From positions 186,001-250,000 of the forward strand of contig NZ_RBAM01000005.1 of assembly GCF_003626645.1 (NCBI RefSeq): 64,000 nucleotides of DNA, given 5' to 3'. The notes beneath the pieces are model-generated. The model ran no database searches. It saw only the letters and a program-made list of their open reading frames with translations, and was not told the DNA's origin. Position 1 is the stretch's first letter; each line of letters starts with the position of its first letter. A program made the position numbers and the translations under genes. The stretch is from Streptomyces klenkii (GTDB lineage: Bacteria; Actinomycetota; Actinomycetes; Streptomycetales; Streptomycetaceae). This document shows, piece after piece, positions 25,935 to 34,016 of the stretch.

Positions 25935-26758
25935 ATGGCCCCAGCCCCCAGTGCCCCGACTGCCGCGCCCCCGCTCACTACGCCCGCCTCGCCGAGGTCT
26001 ACGCGGGCCTGACCCTCACGGCCGGACCGCCGCGCGACGGAGAGGGCTGGCTGACCGCCGCCGCGCTCGCGGAGGGCGGCGCCGGCCTGGACGCCTTCCT
26101 CGCGTGGGACGACCGGCAGATCCTGCGCGAGTTCGGGGAGCGGGCCCGCCCGGACGTCGTCGCGAGCTTCGGCCTGCACCGCTACGCCTGGGCGTCCTGC
26201 CTGCTCCTGACCGTCCCCTGGTTCCTGCACCGCAGGGTGCCGCGGCTGCCTCCCGGAGCGGTTTCCTTCCACCGCGGCGAGAGCCGGCTGACGGCCCTCG
26301 CGACGGAATTCGCGTGCCTGCCCGCAGACCCCGCCGCGGAACTGCCGGGCGCCCGGGCAGTTCCCTGCGAAGAGACCCTCCGGGTGGAACTGCGCGCCGC
26401 CGTGGCCGCGCATTTCACACCCGTCCTGGAAGGCTTCAGGCCACGGATGCGGCGCGGTCCGCGCGCCCTGTGGGGAATGGTGACGGACGAACTGGCCGAA
26501 TCCTTGTGGTATGTGGGCCGGCTGCTCGGCGAAGAGGAACGCGCCCGCCGCGAACTGCACCTGCTGCTCCCGGGGGTGACGCCGCCGTACGTCGGCGGCG
26601 CGGCCTTCCGGATGCTTACCGGCCGCATGGGAGAGCCGATCCCGACCCGCGACAGGGCCAGTTGCTGCCTCTTCTACACCCTGCGTCCGCAGGACACCTG
26701 TACGACCTGCCCGCGTACATGCGACACGGACCGGGTGCATCGCCTGTCCGTAAGCTGA
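25935..26758 (+). pseudogene. FhuF-type ferric siderophore reductase, apparent frameshift near the 5' end
   Basis: The main frame (in phase with the stop at 26756) encodes a ~270-residue (2Fe-2S) protein: AHYARLAEVYAGL, LDAFLAWDDRQILREFGERARPDVVASFGLHRYAWASCLL and a C-terminal RASCCLFYTLRPQDTCTTC with the exact FhuF spacing CC-x10-C-x2-C. This frame has no ATG, GTG or TTG before a stop at 25901. The only suitable ATG (25935) reads MAPAPSAPTAAPP in another frame and meets the main one at a run of five C (25968-25972); one extra C would join them. It may be a true frameshift, slippage or a sequence error. If intact it would release iron from siderophores in the cytoplasm, consistent with the iron box upstream. 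Confidence 0.8.
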
Positions 26759-26790
26759 CCGGCCTCACACCACTCGATCGGGTGAGTTGA

Positions 26791-26807
26791 AGGGAACGCA
26801 ATTCCCT
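26791..26807 (+). terminator. small hairpin followed by pyrimidine tract
   Basis: AGGGAA and TTCCCT form a 6-bp stem with a 5-base loop, followed by CTTCCCTT, 32 bases after the FhuF-type stop. A weak intrinsic terminator is plausible. Confidence 0.4.
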
Positions 26808-26956
26808 CTTCCCTTAACCGCGTTCGATTTTCTTCGCACCTATCCGTATGCCGTTGCCCTCCATTGGCAGGCAGTTGGCGTGAAACCCCTTGGCGAACGG
26901 ACCGATTCCGAGAGGATGGCGCGCGAAAGGCCGTACAGCTATGCAAGGGACGCAAG

Positions 26957-28000
26957 ATGAGAGTGACCGATATACCGCTGAATTGGATGCTCCCCTGTGT
27001 CGTGGCGCTCGCCGGGGTCGTGGTGGCGGTGACGGTGCTCGCACGCGGCCGGCACGGCGTGGACGACTCGGGGGGCGGCTCGGACTCCTGGGAGCGCAAC
27101 GAGGAGCGCAGGCGGCGCAAGGAGGCCGTCTACGGAAGCGCCTCGTACCTCCTCCTGTTCTGCTGCGCCGCGGTGGCCGCCGCCCTTTCCTTCCACGGTC
27201 TCGTGGGCTTCGGGCGGCAGAACCTGGGGCTGACGGGCGGCTGGGAGTACCTGGTGCCGTTCGGCCTCGACGGGGCGGCCATGTTCTGCTCGGTGCTGGC
27301 GGTGCGCGAGGCGAGCCACGGCGACGCCGCGCTCGGCTCCCGGATGCTCGTGTGGACCTTCGCCAGCGCGGCCGCCTGGTTCAACTGGGTGCACGCGCCG
27401 CGGGGCCTGGACCACGCGGGCGCGCCGCAGTTCTTCGCCGGCATGTCGCTGTCGGCGGCGGTCCTCTTCGACCGCGCGCTCAAGCAGACCCGCCGGGCCG
27501 CGCTGCGCGAACAGGGCCTGGTGCCCAGGCCGCTGCCGCAGATCCGGATAGTCCGCTGGCTGCGGGCGCCGCGCGAGACCTTCGGCGCCTGGTCCCTGAT
27601 GCTCCTGGAGGGCGTCCGCTCGCTGGACGAAGCCGTGGAGGAGGTCCGCGAGGACAAGCGGCAGCGGGCGCAGGCGAGGGCCCGCAGAAGGGAGGCCGGC
27701 AAGCTCGAACGCGCCCGGCTCAAGGCGTACAACCGCCAGAACCGGGTGTGGGGCCGGGTCCGCAGCGGCCGGCAGGTGGAGGTCGGCGGGGCCGCGGTGC
27801 CGGGCCCCGCACAGCCGGCGCAGATCGGATCGGACCCCTCCATAGTCGACCAGGGACAACTTCCCGTCCGCGCGCGGCCGCTCCAGTCGGTCGGCGGCCC
27901 TGACCCGATCGACCTCACCGCGGAGGACGACACCCAGGCGATTCCCCGCCTGGACTCACTCGAAGCGAAGCTCGCCCAGATCGAGCGGCAGTTCGGCTGA
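26957..28000 (+). CDS. DUF2637 domain-containing membrane protein
   Basis: 347 aa from ATG 26957, with AAGGGA about six bases upstream. Four hydrophobic segments in the first ~180 residues: LPCVVALAGVVVAVTVL, then YLLLFCCAAVAAALSFHGL, a third region ending AMFCSVLAVREA and a fourth with TFASAAAWFNWVHA. These match the DUF2637/SpdB-like fold of actinomycetes. A basic, probably coiled-coil stretch (about 220-270) and a disordered C-terminus ending in an amphipathic helix follow. Relatives are linked with plasmid spread and with chromosomal loci of unknown role. No other conjugation gene is nearby. Confidence 0.85.
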   Translation: MRVTDIPLNWMLPCVVALAGVVVAVTVLARGRHGVDDSGGGSDSWERNEERRRRKEAVYGSASYLLLFCCAAVAAALSFHGLVGFGRQNLGLTGGWEYLVPFGLDGAAMFCSVLAVREASHGDAALGSRMLVWTFASAAAWFNWVHAPRGLDHAGAPQFFAGMSLSAAVLFDRALKQTRRAALREQGLVPRPLPQIRIVRWLRAPRETFGAWSLMLLEGVRSLDEAVEEVREDKRQRAQARARRREAGKLERARLKAYNRQNRVWGRVRSGRQVEVGGAAVPGPAQPAQIGSDPSIVDQGQLPVRARPLQSVGGPDPIDLTAEDDTQAIPRLDSLEAKLAQIERQFG

Positions 28001-28035
28001 CGCCCCAGGGCCCTGGGTCGCCGTACGGCGGCGGT

Positions 28036-28602
28036 TCAGGGCTCCTGGGCGGCCAGCTCGAACCAGACCGACTTGCCCACGCCGTGGGCGCGGACGCCCC
28101 AGCCGTCCGCGAGGGCGTGGACCAGCAGCAGCCCCCGGCCCGACGTGGCGGCCTTCTCGATCTCGTTCATGCTCATGTTCTCCAGGCTGACCGGCCCCGT
28201 GTCCGTGCCCGGGCCGCGCAGCGCCGGGTGGCCCGCCACGAAGTCCCGGACCTCCACCCGCAGCCGCCCCCGCGCCTGGCCGAACGCGCCGGTGAGCACC
28301 GCCTTGACCACGGCGCCCCCGTCGGTGTGCACCAGGGCATTGGTGACGAGCTCGCTCGCGAGCAGCTCCGCGGTCTCCGCCCGGCCCGGCGCGCCCCAGT
28401 GGGCCAGCAGGCGGCGCAACTCGGCCCGCACTTCCCGGACTCCGGTGAGATCGCGGCGGCGGAGCCGCCTTTCGAAACGCGGCCCGGAATGCGCCGTGCC
28501 GTCGCCGTGCCCGTTCCTGTGGTCCGTACGGCCCTCCCGGTCCCCCGCATGGCCCTCCGCGTATCCCTCAGCGCTCATCCGGCTTGCTGCCTGCCGTTTC
28601 AT
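28036..28602 (-). CDS. anti-sigma-like ATP-binding protein (HATPase_c_2)
   Basis: 188 aa if translation starts at ATG 28602; ATG 28578 is also possible. After a ~45-residue polar tail the GHKL ATPase domain shows ELLASELVTNALVHTDGG (N-box), VEVRDF (D-box) and SGRGLLLVHALADGWGVR (G-box). This is the RsbW/SpoIIAB-like single-domain type that is very abundant in Streptomyces. Such proteins bind or phosphorylate anti-sigma-factor antagonists. The neighbouring PP2C-like and LuxR-type genes hint at a shared signalling role, but no sigma factor or STAS gene is in the window. Confidence 0.85.
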   Translation of the reverse strand: MKRQAASRMSAEGYAEGHAGDREGRTDHRNGHGDGTAHSGPRFERRLRRRDLTGVREVRAELRRLLAHWGAPGRAETAELLASELVTNALVHTDGGAVVKAVLTGAFGQARGRLRVEVRDFVAGHPALRGPGTDTGPVSLENMSMNEIEKAATSGRGLLLVHALADGWGVRAHGVGKSVWFELAAQEP

Positions 28603-28980
28603 CCTCCCCGCCCCGACCCCTCCCCGGCGCCCCGGCCTCGAACACGCTCGCGCTCACTCACCGCAATGCATGCCCCGGCCCGCCCGGAACGACTCCTGTT
28701 GAGCCATCAACATGGTGATATGACCACAATCCCGGAGCCTCTTGTGCGGGCTGCGAATATGCCATTGGCGCGCGGCGGATTAGGAGTTTGTACGGAACCG
28801 GCAGCATTCCTGGGGTAACCCCGGCTCCGCCCGGGGCGGACAATCCCCGGGCGCCGGCAGATAAATGTGACTCGCCCGCCGTATCGGGGGCCGGGCACGC
28901 GCTACGGAGGTCCGGCGGATTGTTCACCCGCCGGACCCCCGCGCGTACAACGCAATCCGCAGGAAGGGCCGCCTCCGCGC
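28603..28980. other. convergent/divergent intergenic region with terminator
   Basis: 378 bases between the ATPase gene start and the PP2C-like gene stop, both on the minus strand. The stretch 28700-28880 is less GC-rich and probably carries the ATPase-gene promoter. The terminator of the PP2C-like gene is at 28909-28937. Confidence 0.5.
28909..28937 (-). terminator. terminator hairpin of the PP2C-like gene
   Basis: GGTCCGGCGG (28909-28918) and CCGCCGGACC (28928-28937) form a perfect 10-bp stem with a 9-base loop, 44 bases beyond the PP2C-like stop. Confidence 0.7.
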
Positions 28981-31900
28981 CTACGCCTCCCAGATCGCGC
29001 ACGCCGTACGGTCGTCGGCGTAACCCTTCACCCGCAGCTGGGTGTCCGCGAGGAACGCCGCGAGCCCCGGCGGCCGTTCGCCCGCCCAGCGCTCGGCCAG
29101 CCTGCCGCCCAGCTCCGGCTCGCCGCGCATCGGCTCGGCCAGGCCCGCCGTGCACAGCATCAGGGTGTCCCCCGGCCGCGCGACGGACGCCCGGAAGCGG
29201 AAGGGCTCGCCGGGCGCCGCCGGCTCCTCGGGCTCGACGGGCGGGGTGAGGCCCGGCGTCGGGATGCCGAGGTCCACCGTCATCGTGTCGGCGGACGCCG
29301 AGCCGTAGCCGGCGGCCGGCTCGCCCGTGCGCTCCGGCGGGGCGTCCGGCTCCAGGTCCTGCCACACGCCCTCGCGGAGGCGGAACAGGCCGCCCGGGCC
29401 GACGCCGAAGAACACCCGCGTGCGGCACTGCGGGTCGGCCGTCAGCAGCAGGCAGCGGACCGTCGCCGTGTACTCCTCGGGCCGCAGGCCCAGTTCGGCC
29501 GCGCGGGCGCGCAGCCGGCCGTAGGAGCGGTCGGTGAGCCGGTGCAGGCCCGACTTGAGCTCGCCGCGCCGGCCGCCGCGGATGTCGTCGGCCAGCCGGG
29601 CGTGGCTGCGGCCGACGGCGCCCGCCAGCCACCTGCACGCGTCCCGCGCCGCGCGGGGCGCCACGTCGGTGCCGCGCAGGCCGCTGGCCATCGCCACGAG
29701 CAGCAGCGCGCCGTCCCCGTCGCCGAAGCGCGCCGTCAGCAGGGCGTCCCGCCGGGGCTCGCCGCGGTAGCGCGCGGAGTCGCCGCGCAGCGACAGGGCG
29801 CGCAGCGTGACGGCGCCGTACTGCGCGCCGTCCAGGACCGTGTCCGGCACGAGGCCGTCCAGGTCCTGCGGGTCCGCGGCGGGCCAGGCGGTGGGCTCCG
29901 CGTCGTACGTCGGCGGCCGCTCCCCCACGAACTCCGCCCCGCGGGCCTCGCGGCGCGGCGGCTGCGGGGGCGCCGCGAGGGGGTGCCGCCGGGGCGGCGT
30001 CGACTCGTGGGAGACGACGGGCGGGCGGGAGGCCGGCTCCAGGGACGCCGCCCGGGCGGCGGGCTCCAGCGAGTCGGCGTGGTCGCCGCCGGGCGGGGCG
30101 GTGCGGGCCGGCTGGGCGCTCCGGGTCCGCGCGGGGCTCGCCCCGGAAGCCGGCTTCTCCGGCACGGCGGGGAGGGACTGCCCCGGCAGCCCGGGGCGCT
30201 CGTACGCATCGGACGGCGCGGCGGGCTCCAGCGGCTGCGGGAGCTCCGGCCTGGGGGGCCTCGGCGCACGTACGGGACGCTCGGCCCGCACGGGCCGGGT
30301 CGGCCTCTCCAGGCGGCCGGTACGCCGGATGCGCTCGGGACGCTCCGGGAGCGCGGACCGGTCCGAGCGGTCCGGGGCGCCGTAGCCGTCGTGCGGCTCG
30401 GCCGGGGCGAGGGAACGGCCGTCGGCGTTGCTCACGGGACGGTCGTCAGGCTCTGCCGGCAGATCCGGGGCGTCAGCGCCCTCCGGGCGACCGGAACGAT
30501 CCCGGCGAGCGACGAGTTCGACGCTGCCGTAATTCTCCGCCGGTTCGTCAGCACCTGCCGGGGGGTCCGCGGAATCGGCGGCTTCCAGGCCGCCACCGGA
30601 ACGATCCCGGCGGGCGACGGGCTCGGCACTGCCGTAACCCTCCACCTGTTCGTCAGCACCTGCCGGGCGGTCCGGGGAACCGGCACGCTCCAGGCCGCCG
30701 CCGGGATGATCCCGCCGGGCGACGAGTCCGGCGCGGGCGCGGTCTGCCGGCCGGTCCGGGGCTTCGGCGTCCTCCATGTCGCCGTAATCGGCGCGCCCGG
30801 TGCGATCCCGGCGGCCTACGGGCTCGGCGCTGCCGTAGCCCTCCGCCGGTTCGTCACCGCCTGCTGGGTGGTCCGGGGAATCGGTGGCTTCCGGGGCGCT
30901 GGAGCGGCCCTGCCGGACTGCGGGCTCGGCGCTCGCGTCGCTCTCCGCGCCGACCGGCTCTTCCGGCAGGCCGTAGCCGGCTTCTTCGCGGTCTTCTGCG
31001 CGCTTGGAGTCTTCTGCGTTCTCCGCGTCCTCCGCGCGGTCGGCGCCGTCCGCGTACCGGGGAGCGTTCCGCCCCGTGGAGCGGGCCGGGCGGGTCTTGC
31101 CGGAGCCGTCCCGGCCGGCCGGGCGGTCCGCGCCTTCGGCCGGTTCCGGGCGGGGCGGGCGCGGGGTGCGGCCGCCGAAGAAGAGGTCCGCGCCTTCACA
31201 GCGGTCCGTGCGCTCGGAGCGGGGCGGGCGTTCCGTGCGGGGCTGGGGGGTGGTGCGGCCCGTGGTCTCGGGCCGGGCCGGGCGCGGGGCGCGGACGGGG
31301 GCTTCCGGGCCCGCGCCGTCCGGCGCCGGCCTCCGCGTGACGGGCGCCCTCGTGGAGCCGGGCGGCTGCGCCGCCGCCCCGGTCCGGCGCTCCACACGGT
31401 CCGGACGGTCCGGGCGTTCAGGGCGGTCCCGGGGATCCCTCCGCTCCGGCGGAGCCGAATCCTCCGGCTGCCGCGGCACTTCGGACGGCCTGCGCGGGTC
31501 GGCCTTCCGCCACTTCTGCGGTTTCTCCAGCAGCTCCGGCAGGAGCCCCGCTCCGTGCAAATCCGGCGGTTTCGGGATCCTCGGCAGGGGCACACGCGCC
31601 GCGCGGCCGGGGGCCGGCCCGTCGGAGAGGCGTTCCGCGCCGGAGGGCGGTGGCGGCGGCGTGAATTCCGAAGAACGCCCCGGAACGGGAACGCCCCGTG
31701 CCCGCGGCGCGCCGTATCCCTTCGGCAAAGAGGGAAGACCGCTCGGGGGAACGGCGACCGGATCCGGAGGCCGCGGTGGATCGGGAGGCTCCGCTCTCGG
31801 CGCCCGCACCGCCCTCTGCGTCCGTTTCGGCCGTTCACCACGGGGTTCCGCTCTCACCACCGCCGAGGCCGAGGTGAATCGCTCGTCGAGGCTGCTCTCG

Positions 31901-31998
31901 TCCCCGGCGGCGGATCCGATGTCCGGTGCATTCTTGTCGTACAACTCGCCCCACCAGGCGTCCTCTTGGCCGGTGCGCGGGTCCCCCTGCTGACTCAT
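28981..31998 (-). CDS. PP2C-like protein with very long disordered N-terminal region, catalytic site degenerate
   Basis: 1005 aa from ATG 31998 (reads MSQQGDPRTGQEDAWWGELYD). The first ~700 residues are Pro/Arg/Glu/Ala-rich and disordered, including about four copies of a ~36-residue unit (residues ~380-505) built on EGYGSAEPVARRDRSG. The last ~290 residues fold like PP2C phosphatases: GDSARYRGEPRRDALL, LMLCTAGLAEPM and YADDRTACAIWEA. The metal-binding DG-x-GG motif is replaced by VAMASGLRG, and the SDGL motif is TAGL, so two metal Asp are missing. I infer a pseudo-phosphatase or scaffold. Two in-frame starts just upstream (32025, 32013) cannot be excluded. Confidence 0.8.
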   Translation of the reverse strand: MSQQGDPRTGQEDAWWGELYDKNAPDIGSAAGDESSLDERFTSASAVVRAEPRGERPKRTQRAVRAPRAEPPDPPRPPDPVAVPPSGLPSLPKGYGAPRARGVPVPGRSSEFTPPPPPSGAERLSDGPAPGRAARVPLPRIPKPPDLHGAGLLPELLEKPQKWRKADPRRPSEVPRQPEDSAPPERRDPRDRPERPDRPDRVERRTGAAAQPPGSTRAPVTRRPAPDGAGPEAPVRAPRPARPETTGRTTPQPRTERPPRSERTDRCEGADLFFGGRTPRPPRPEPAEGADRPAGRDGSGKTRPARSTGRNAPRYADGADRAEDAENAEDSKRAEDREEAGYGLPEEPVGAESDASAEPAVRQGRSSAPEATDSPDHPAGGDEPAEGYGSAEPVGRRDRTGRADYGDMEDAEAPDRPADRARAGLVARRDHPGGGLERAGSPDRPAGADEQVEGYGSAEPVARRDRSGGGLEAADSADPPAGADEPAENYGSVELVARRDRSGRPEGADAPDLPAEPDDRPVSNADGRSLAPAEPHDGYGAPDRSDRSALPERPERIRRTGRLERPTRPVRAERPVRAPRPPRPELPQPLEPAAPSDAYERPGLPGQSLPAVPEKPASGASPARTRSAQPARTAPPGGDHADSLEPAARAASLEPASRPPVVSHESTPPRRHPLAAPPQPPRREARGAEFVGERPPTYDAEPTAWPAADPQDLDGLVPDTVLDGAQYGAVTLRALSLRGDSARYRGEPRRDALLTARFGDGDGALLLVAMASGLRGTDVAPRAARDACRWLAGAVGRSHARLADDIRGGRRGELKSGLHRLTDRSYGRLRARAAELGLRPEEYTATVRCLLLTADPQCRTRVFFGVGPGGLFRLREGVWQDLEPDAPPERTGEPAAGYGSASADTMTVDLGIPTPGLTPPVEPEEPAAPGEPFRFRASVARPGDTLMLCTAGLAEPMRGEPELGGRLAERWAGERPPGLAAFLADTQLRVKGYADDRTACAIWEA

Positions 31999-32100
31999 GC
32001 CCTTATTGTCCACACTCCGGGGCATACGGGAAGAGTGCACGGCGGACCTCACCCGGGGATGATGACCGAGTCGAAAAGCGGTCGCGGGGAGGGATGTCGT

Positions 32101-32880
32101 GTGCTTGGCACCATGGGACTGGGCATTGGACCGGAAGCGCCTTCCGCAGTCCGGGAGATGAGCCGCTGCGGGGGGACGGAAAAGGAACGGCCGCGGTCCG
32201 CGGGACCCGGTGGTGTGGAACTGGTGACGGGAGCACGCGCTGTTGACGAACGGCTCGTGCGCATATGCCGCGGGGCGACCGTGGAAATATGCGCGCTGCT
32301 CGCGGGAAGTCCATCCGCTTCGTCTGACACAGGCTCCGGCATACCCCGCCGCGCGGTCGTCGAACGTGCGGGGCTCGCCGCCCTGCCGGATGCCGGGGAT
32401 CCCACTCTGATACGTGTTGCGGACCGCATTCCGGCCGAACTGGTGATTGCCGATCGCGCAGTTGCGCTGCTCCCGTTCACGCCCCGTACCGCCGGTAGCG
32501 CCGGTCCGGCCGCGCTCGGCGAGGTGCCCGAGCCGGCGGCCCTGGTCGTCCACCGGGGGCCGCTGCTCTCGACGCTGGTGAATCTGTTCGAGGACATCTG
32601 GAACGAGGCCCTCCCGGCCCGGGTCTGTGCGGACGCCGCCCGGCGGCGGGCGGTGGACGGCCTTCCCGCCGGGCCCGACGCGCTCGATCTGGAGGTGCTC
32701 TCGCTGCTGATGGGCGGCCTGACCGACGCGAGCGTCGCCAAGCAGCTCGGGCTGGGGCTGAGGACGGTGCAGCGCCGGGTGAAGCGGCTGATGGAGCTGG
32801 CCGGGGTGACGACCCGGCTCCAGCTGGGGTGGCACGCGGCGGCGCACGGCTGGACGGCCGTCCGCCGGCCGCAGAGCTGA
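32101..32880 (+). CDS. LuxR-type HTH transcriptional regulator
   Basis: 259 aa from GTG 32101, chosen because GGGGAGGG lies exactly seven bases upstream. In-frame ATGs at 32059 and 32062 lack such a site. The N-terminal two thirds resemble the effector region of TrmB/LuxR hybrid regulators (GGVELVTGARAVDERLVRICRGA, PAELVIADRAVALLPFTP, HRGPLLSTLVNLFEDIW). The C-terminal HTH (LDLEVLSLLMGGLTDASVAKQLGLGLRTVQRRVKRLMELAG) is a good GerE/LuxR domain. No receiver domain is present. It is divergent from the PP2C-like gene with about 100 bases between. Confidence 0.8.
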   Translation: MLGTMGLGIGPEAPSAVREMSRCGGTEKERPRSAGPGGVELVTGARAVDERLVRICRGATVEICALLAGSPSASSDTGSGIPRRAVVERAGLAALPDAGDPTLIRVADRIPAELVIADRAVALLPFTPRTAGSAGPAALGEVPEPAALVVHRGPLLSTLVNLFEDIWNEALPARVCADAARRRAVDGLPAGPDALDLEVLSLLMGGLTDASVAKQLGLGLRTVQRRVKRLMELAGVTTRLQLGWHAAAHGWTAVRRPQS

Positions 32881-32971
32881 GCGACGGGCCGGGGCGGCGG
32901 AGGGACGTACCGGCCACAATGGCCGCAATCATCCGGAAGCGCCGCTGCCCGCCTTCCGGCAACCTTGGTGC

Positions 32972-33454
32972 ATGGGGACGTGGCAGCTTCTCCTCGTCGG
33001 CCTCGTGATGCTGCTCGGCCTGTTCGGCGTGGTCACCCCGGGGCTGCCGGGACCGCCGATCGTCTGGGCCGGCGTGCTGTGGTGGTCGATGACCGACCGG
33101 TCCGCCCTGGCCTGGGCGGTGCTCGCGGGGGCGACGATGGTGCTGCTGCTGGAGCAGGCCGTCAGCTGGCTGCTGCCGCCCCGCAGGCTCAGGGGCGCGG
33201 GCATCACGCGCCGCGCCTTCCTGGTGGCGGGGGCCGCCGGGACCGCCGGCTTCTTCGTGCTCCCGGTGCTGGGGGCGATCCCCGGCTTCATCGGCGGGCT
33301 CTACGGGGTGGAGCGGCGGCGGCTGGGCGGGCACGGCGCGGCGTGGGCGTCCACGCGGAACGTGATGCGGGCGCTGGGCACGAGCGTCCTGGTGGAGCTG
33401 TTCGCGTGCCTGCTGGTGGTGGGCGGGTGGATCGGCGCGGTCGCCTGGGGCTGA
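32972..33454 (+). CDS. DUF456 domain-containing membrane protein
   Basis: 160 aa with three or four hydrophobic helices: LLLVGLVMLLGLFGVVTPGLPG at the N-terminus, ALAWAVLAGATMVLLLEQAV, then FFVLPVLGAIPGFIGGLYGVE and a C-terminal helix. The Gly-x-Pro-Gly-x-Pro-G turn and the GAIPGFIGG motif are typical of DUF456. Function unknown. It is convergent with ogt. Confidence 0.85.
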   Translation: MGTWQLLLVGLVMLLGLFGVVTPGLPGPPIVWAGVLWWSMTDRSALAWAVLAGATMVLLLEQAVSWLLPPRRLRGAGITRRAFLVAGAAGTAGFFVLPVLGAIPGFIGGLYGVERRRLGGHGAAWASTRNVMRALGTSVLVELFACLLVVGGWIGAVAWG

Positions 33455-33494
33455 CGGGGCGAGGCCCGAATACGAGCCCCGGGACCTGCCCCGC

Positions 33495-34013
33495 TCAGGC
33501 CGTCACCGGCTCCCCCACGCCTTCCAGCGCCAGCAGCACGCGCTTGCGGTCCAGGCCGCCCGCGTAGCCGGTGAGCGAGCCGTCCGCGCCGATCACCCGG
33601 TGGCAGGGGCGCAGCACAAGCAGCGGGTTGGCGCCGACGGCCCCGCCGACCGCGCGGACCGCGGCGCGGGAGGCGCCGATCCGGGCGGCGAGCTCGCCGT
33701 AGGTGGTGGTGGCGCCGTAGGGGATGGCGTCGAGGGCGTCCCAGACGCGGCGGCGGAATTCCGTGCCCTCCACGGCGTATTCGAGGTCGAAGCCCTCGGC
33801 TTCGCCGGCGAAGTAGGCGGTGAGCTGCCGCTCGGCCTCCGCGAAGGCGGCGTGGTCGCAGATGTGGTCCGGTGCCGGGGCGGGGGCGTTCTTCTGGCCC
33901 GGTACGGACAGGGAGGCGATGGCGGTGCCGCCGGGGGCGGTGGCGGAGGGCCGGCCGGTGACGAGGAGCGGGCCGAGGGGGCTGGCGATCTCGGTGTAGA
34001 GCGTGGTGGTCAT
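33495..34013 (-). CDS. ogt: methylated-DNA-protein-cysteine methyltransferase
   Basis: 172 aa. The suicide methyl acceptor Cys sits in LRPCHRVIGADGSLTGYAGG, preceded by the recognition helix RRRVWDALDAIPYGATTTYGELA and the Arg finger region ASRAAVRAVGGAVGANP. It repairs O6-alkylguanine and O4-alkylthymine by irreversible transfer to its own Cys. Three bases separate it from the upstream Ada-AlkA-type gene, so both alkylation-repair genes are one operon. Confidence 0.95.
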   Translation of the reverse strand: MTTTLYTEIASPLGPLLVTGRPSATAPGGTAIASLSVPGQKNAPAPAPDHICDHAAFAEAERQLTAYFAGEAEGFDLEYAVEGTEFRRRVWDALDAIPYGATTTYGELAARIGASRAAVRAVGGAVGANPLLVLRPCHRVIGADGSLTGYAGGLDRKRVLLALEGVGEPVTA

Positions 34014-34016
34014 GGT

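Noticed and set aside
26957..28000. Integrated plasmid or conjugative element around the DUF2637 gene
   Set aside because: No integrase, replication, tra or att-like direct repeat found within several kb; GC and codon use do not differ from neighbours.
28867..32100. Plus-strand extension of the LuxR-type gene back to 28867
   Set aside because: It is the antisense of the PP2C-like gene; GTG 32101 with GGGGAGGG gives a sensible start.
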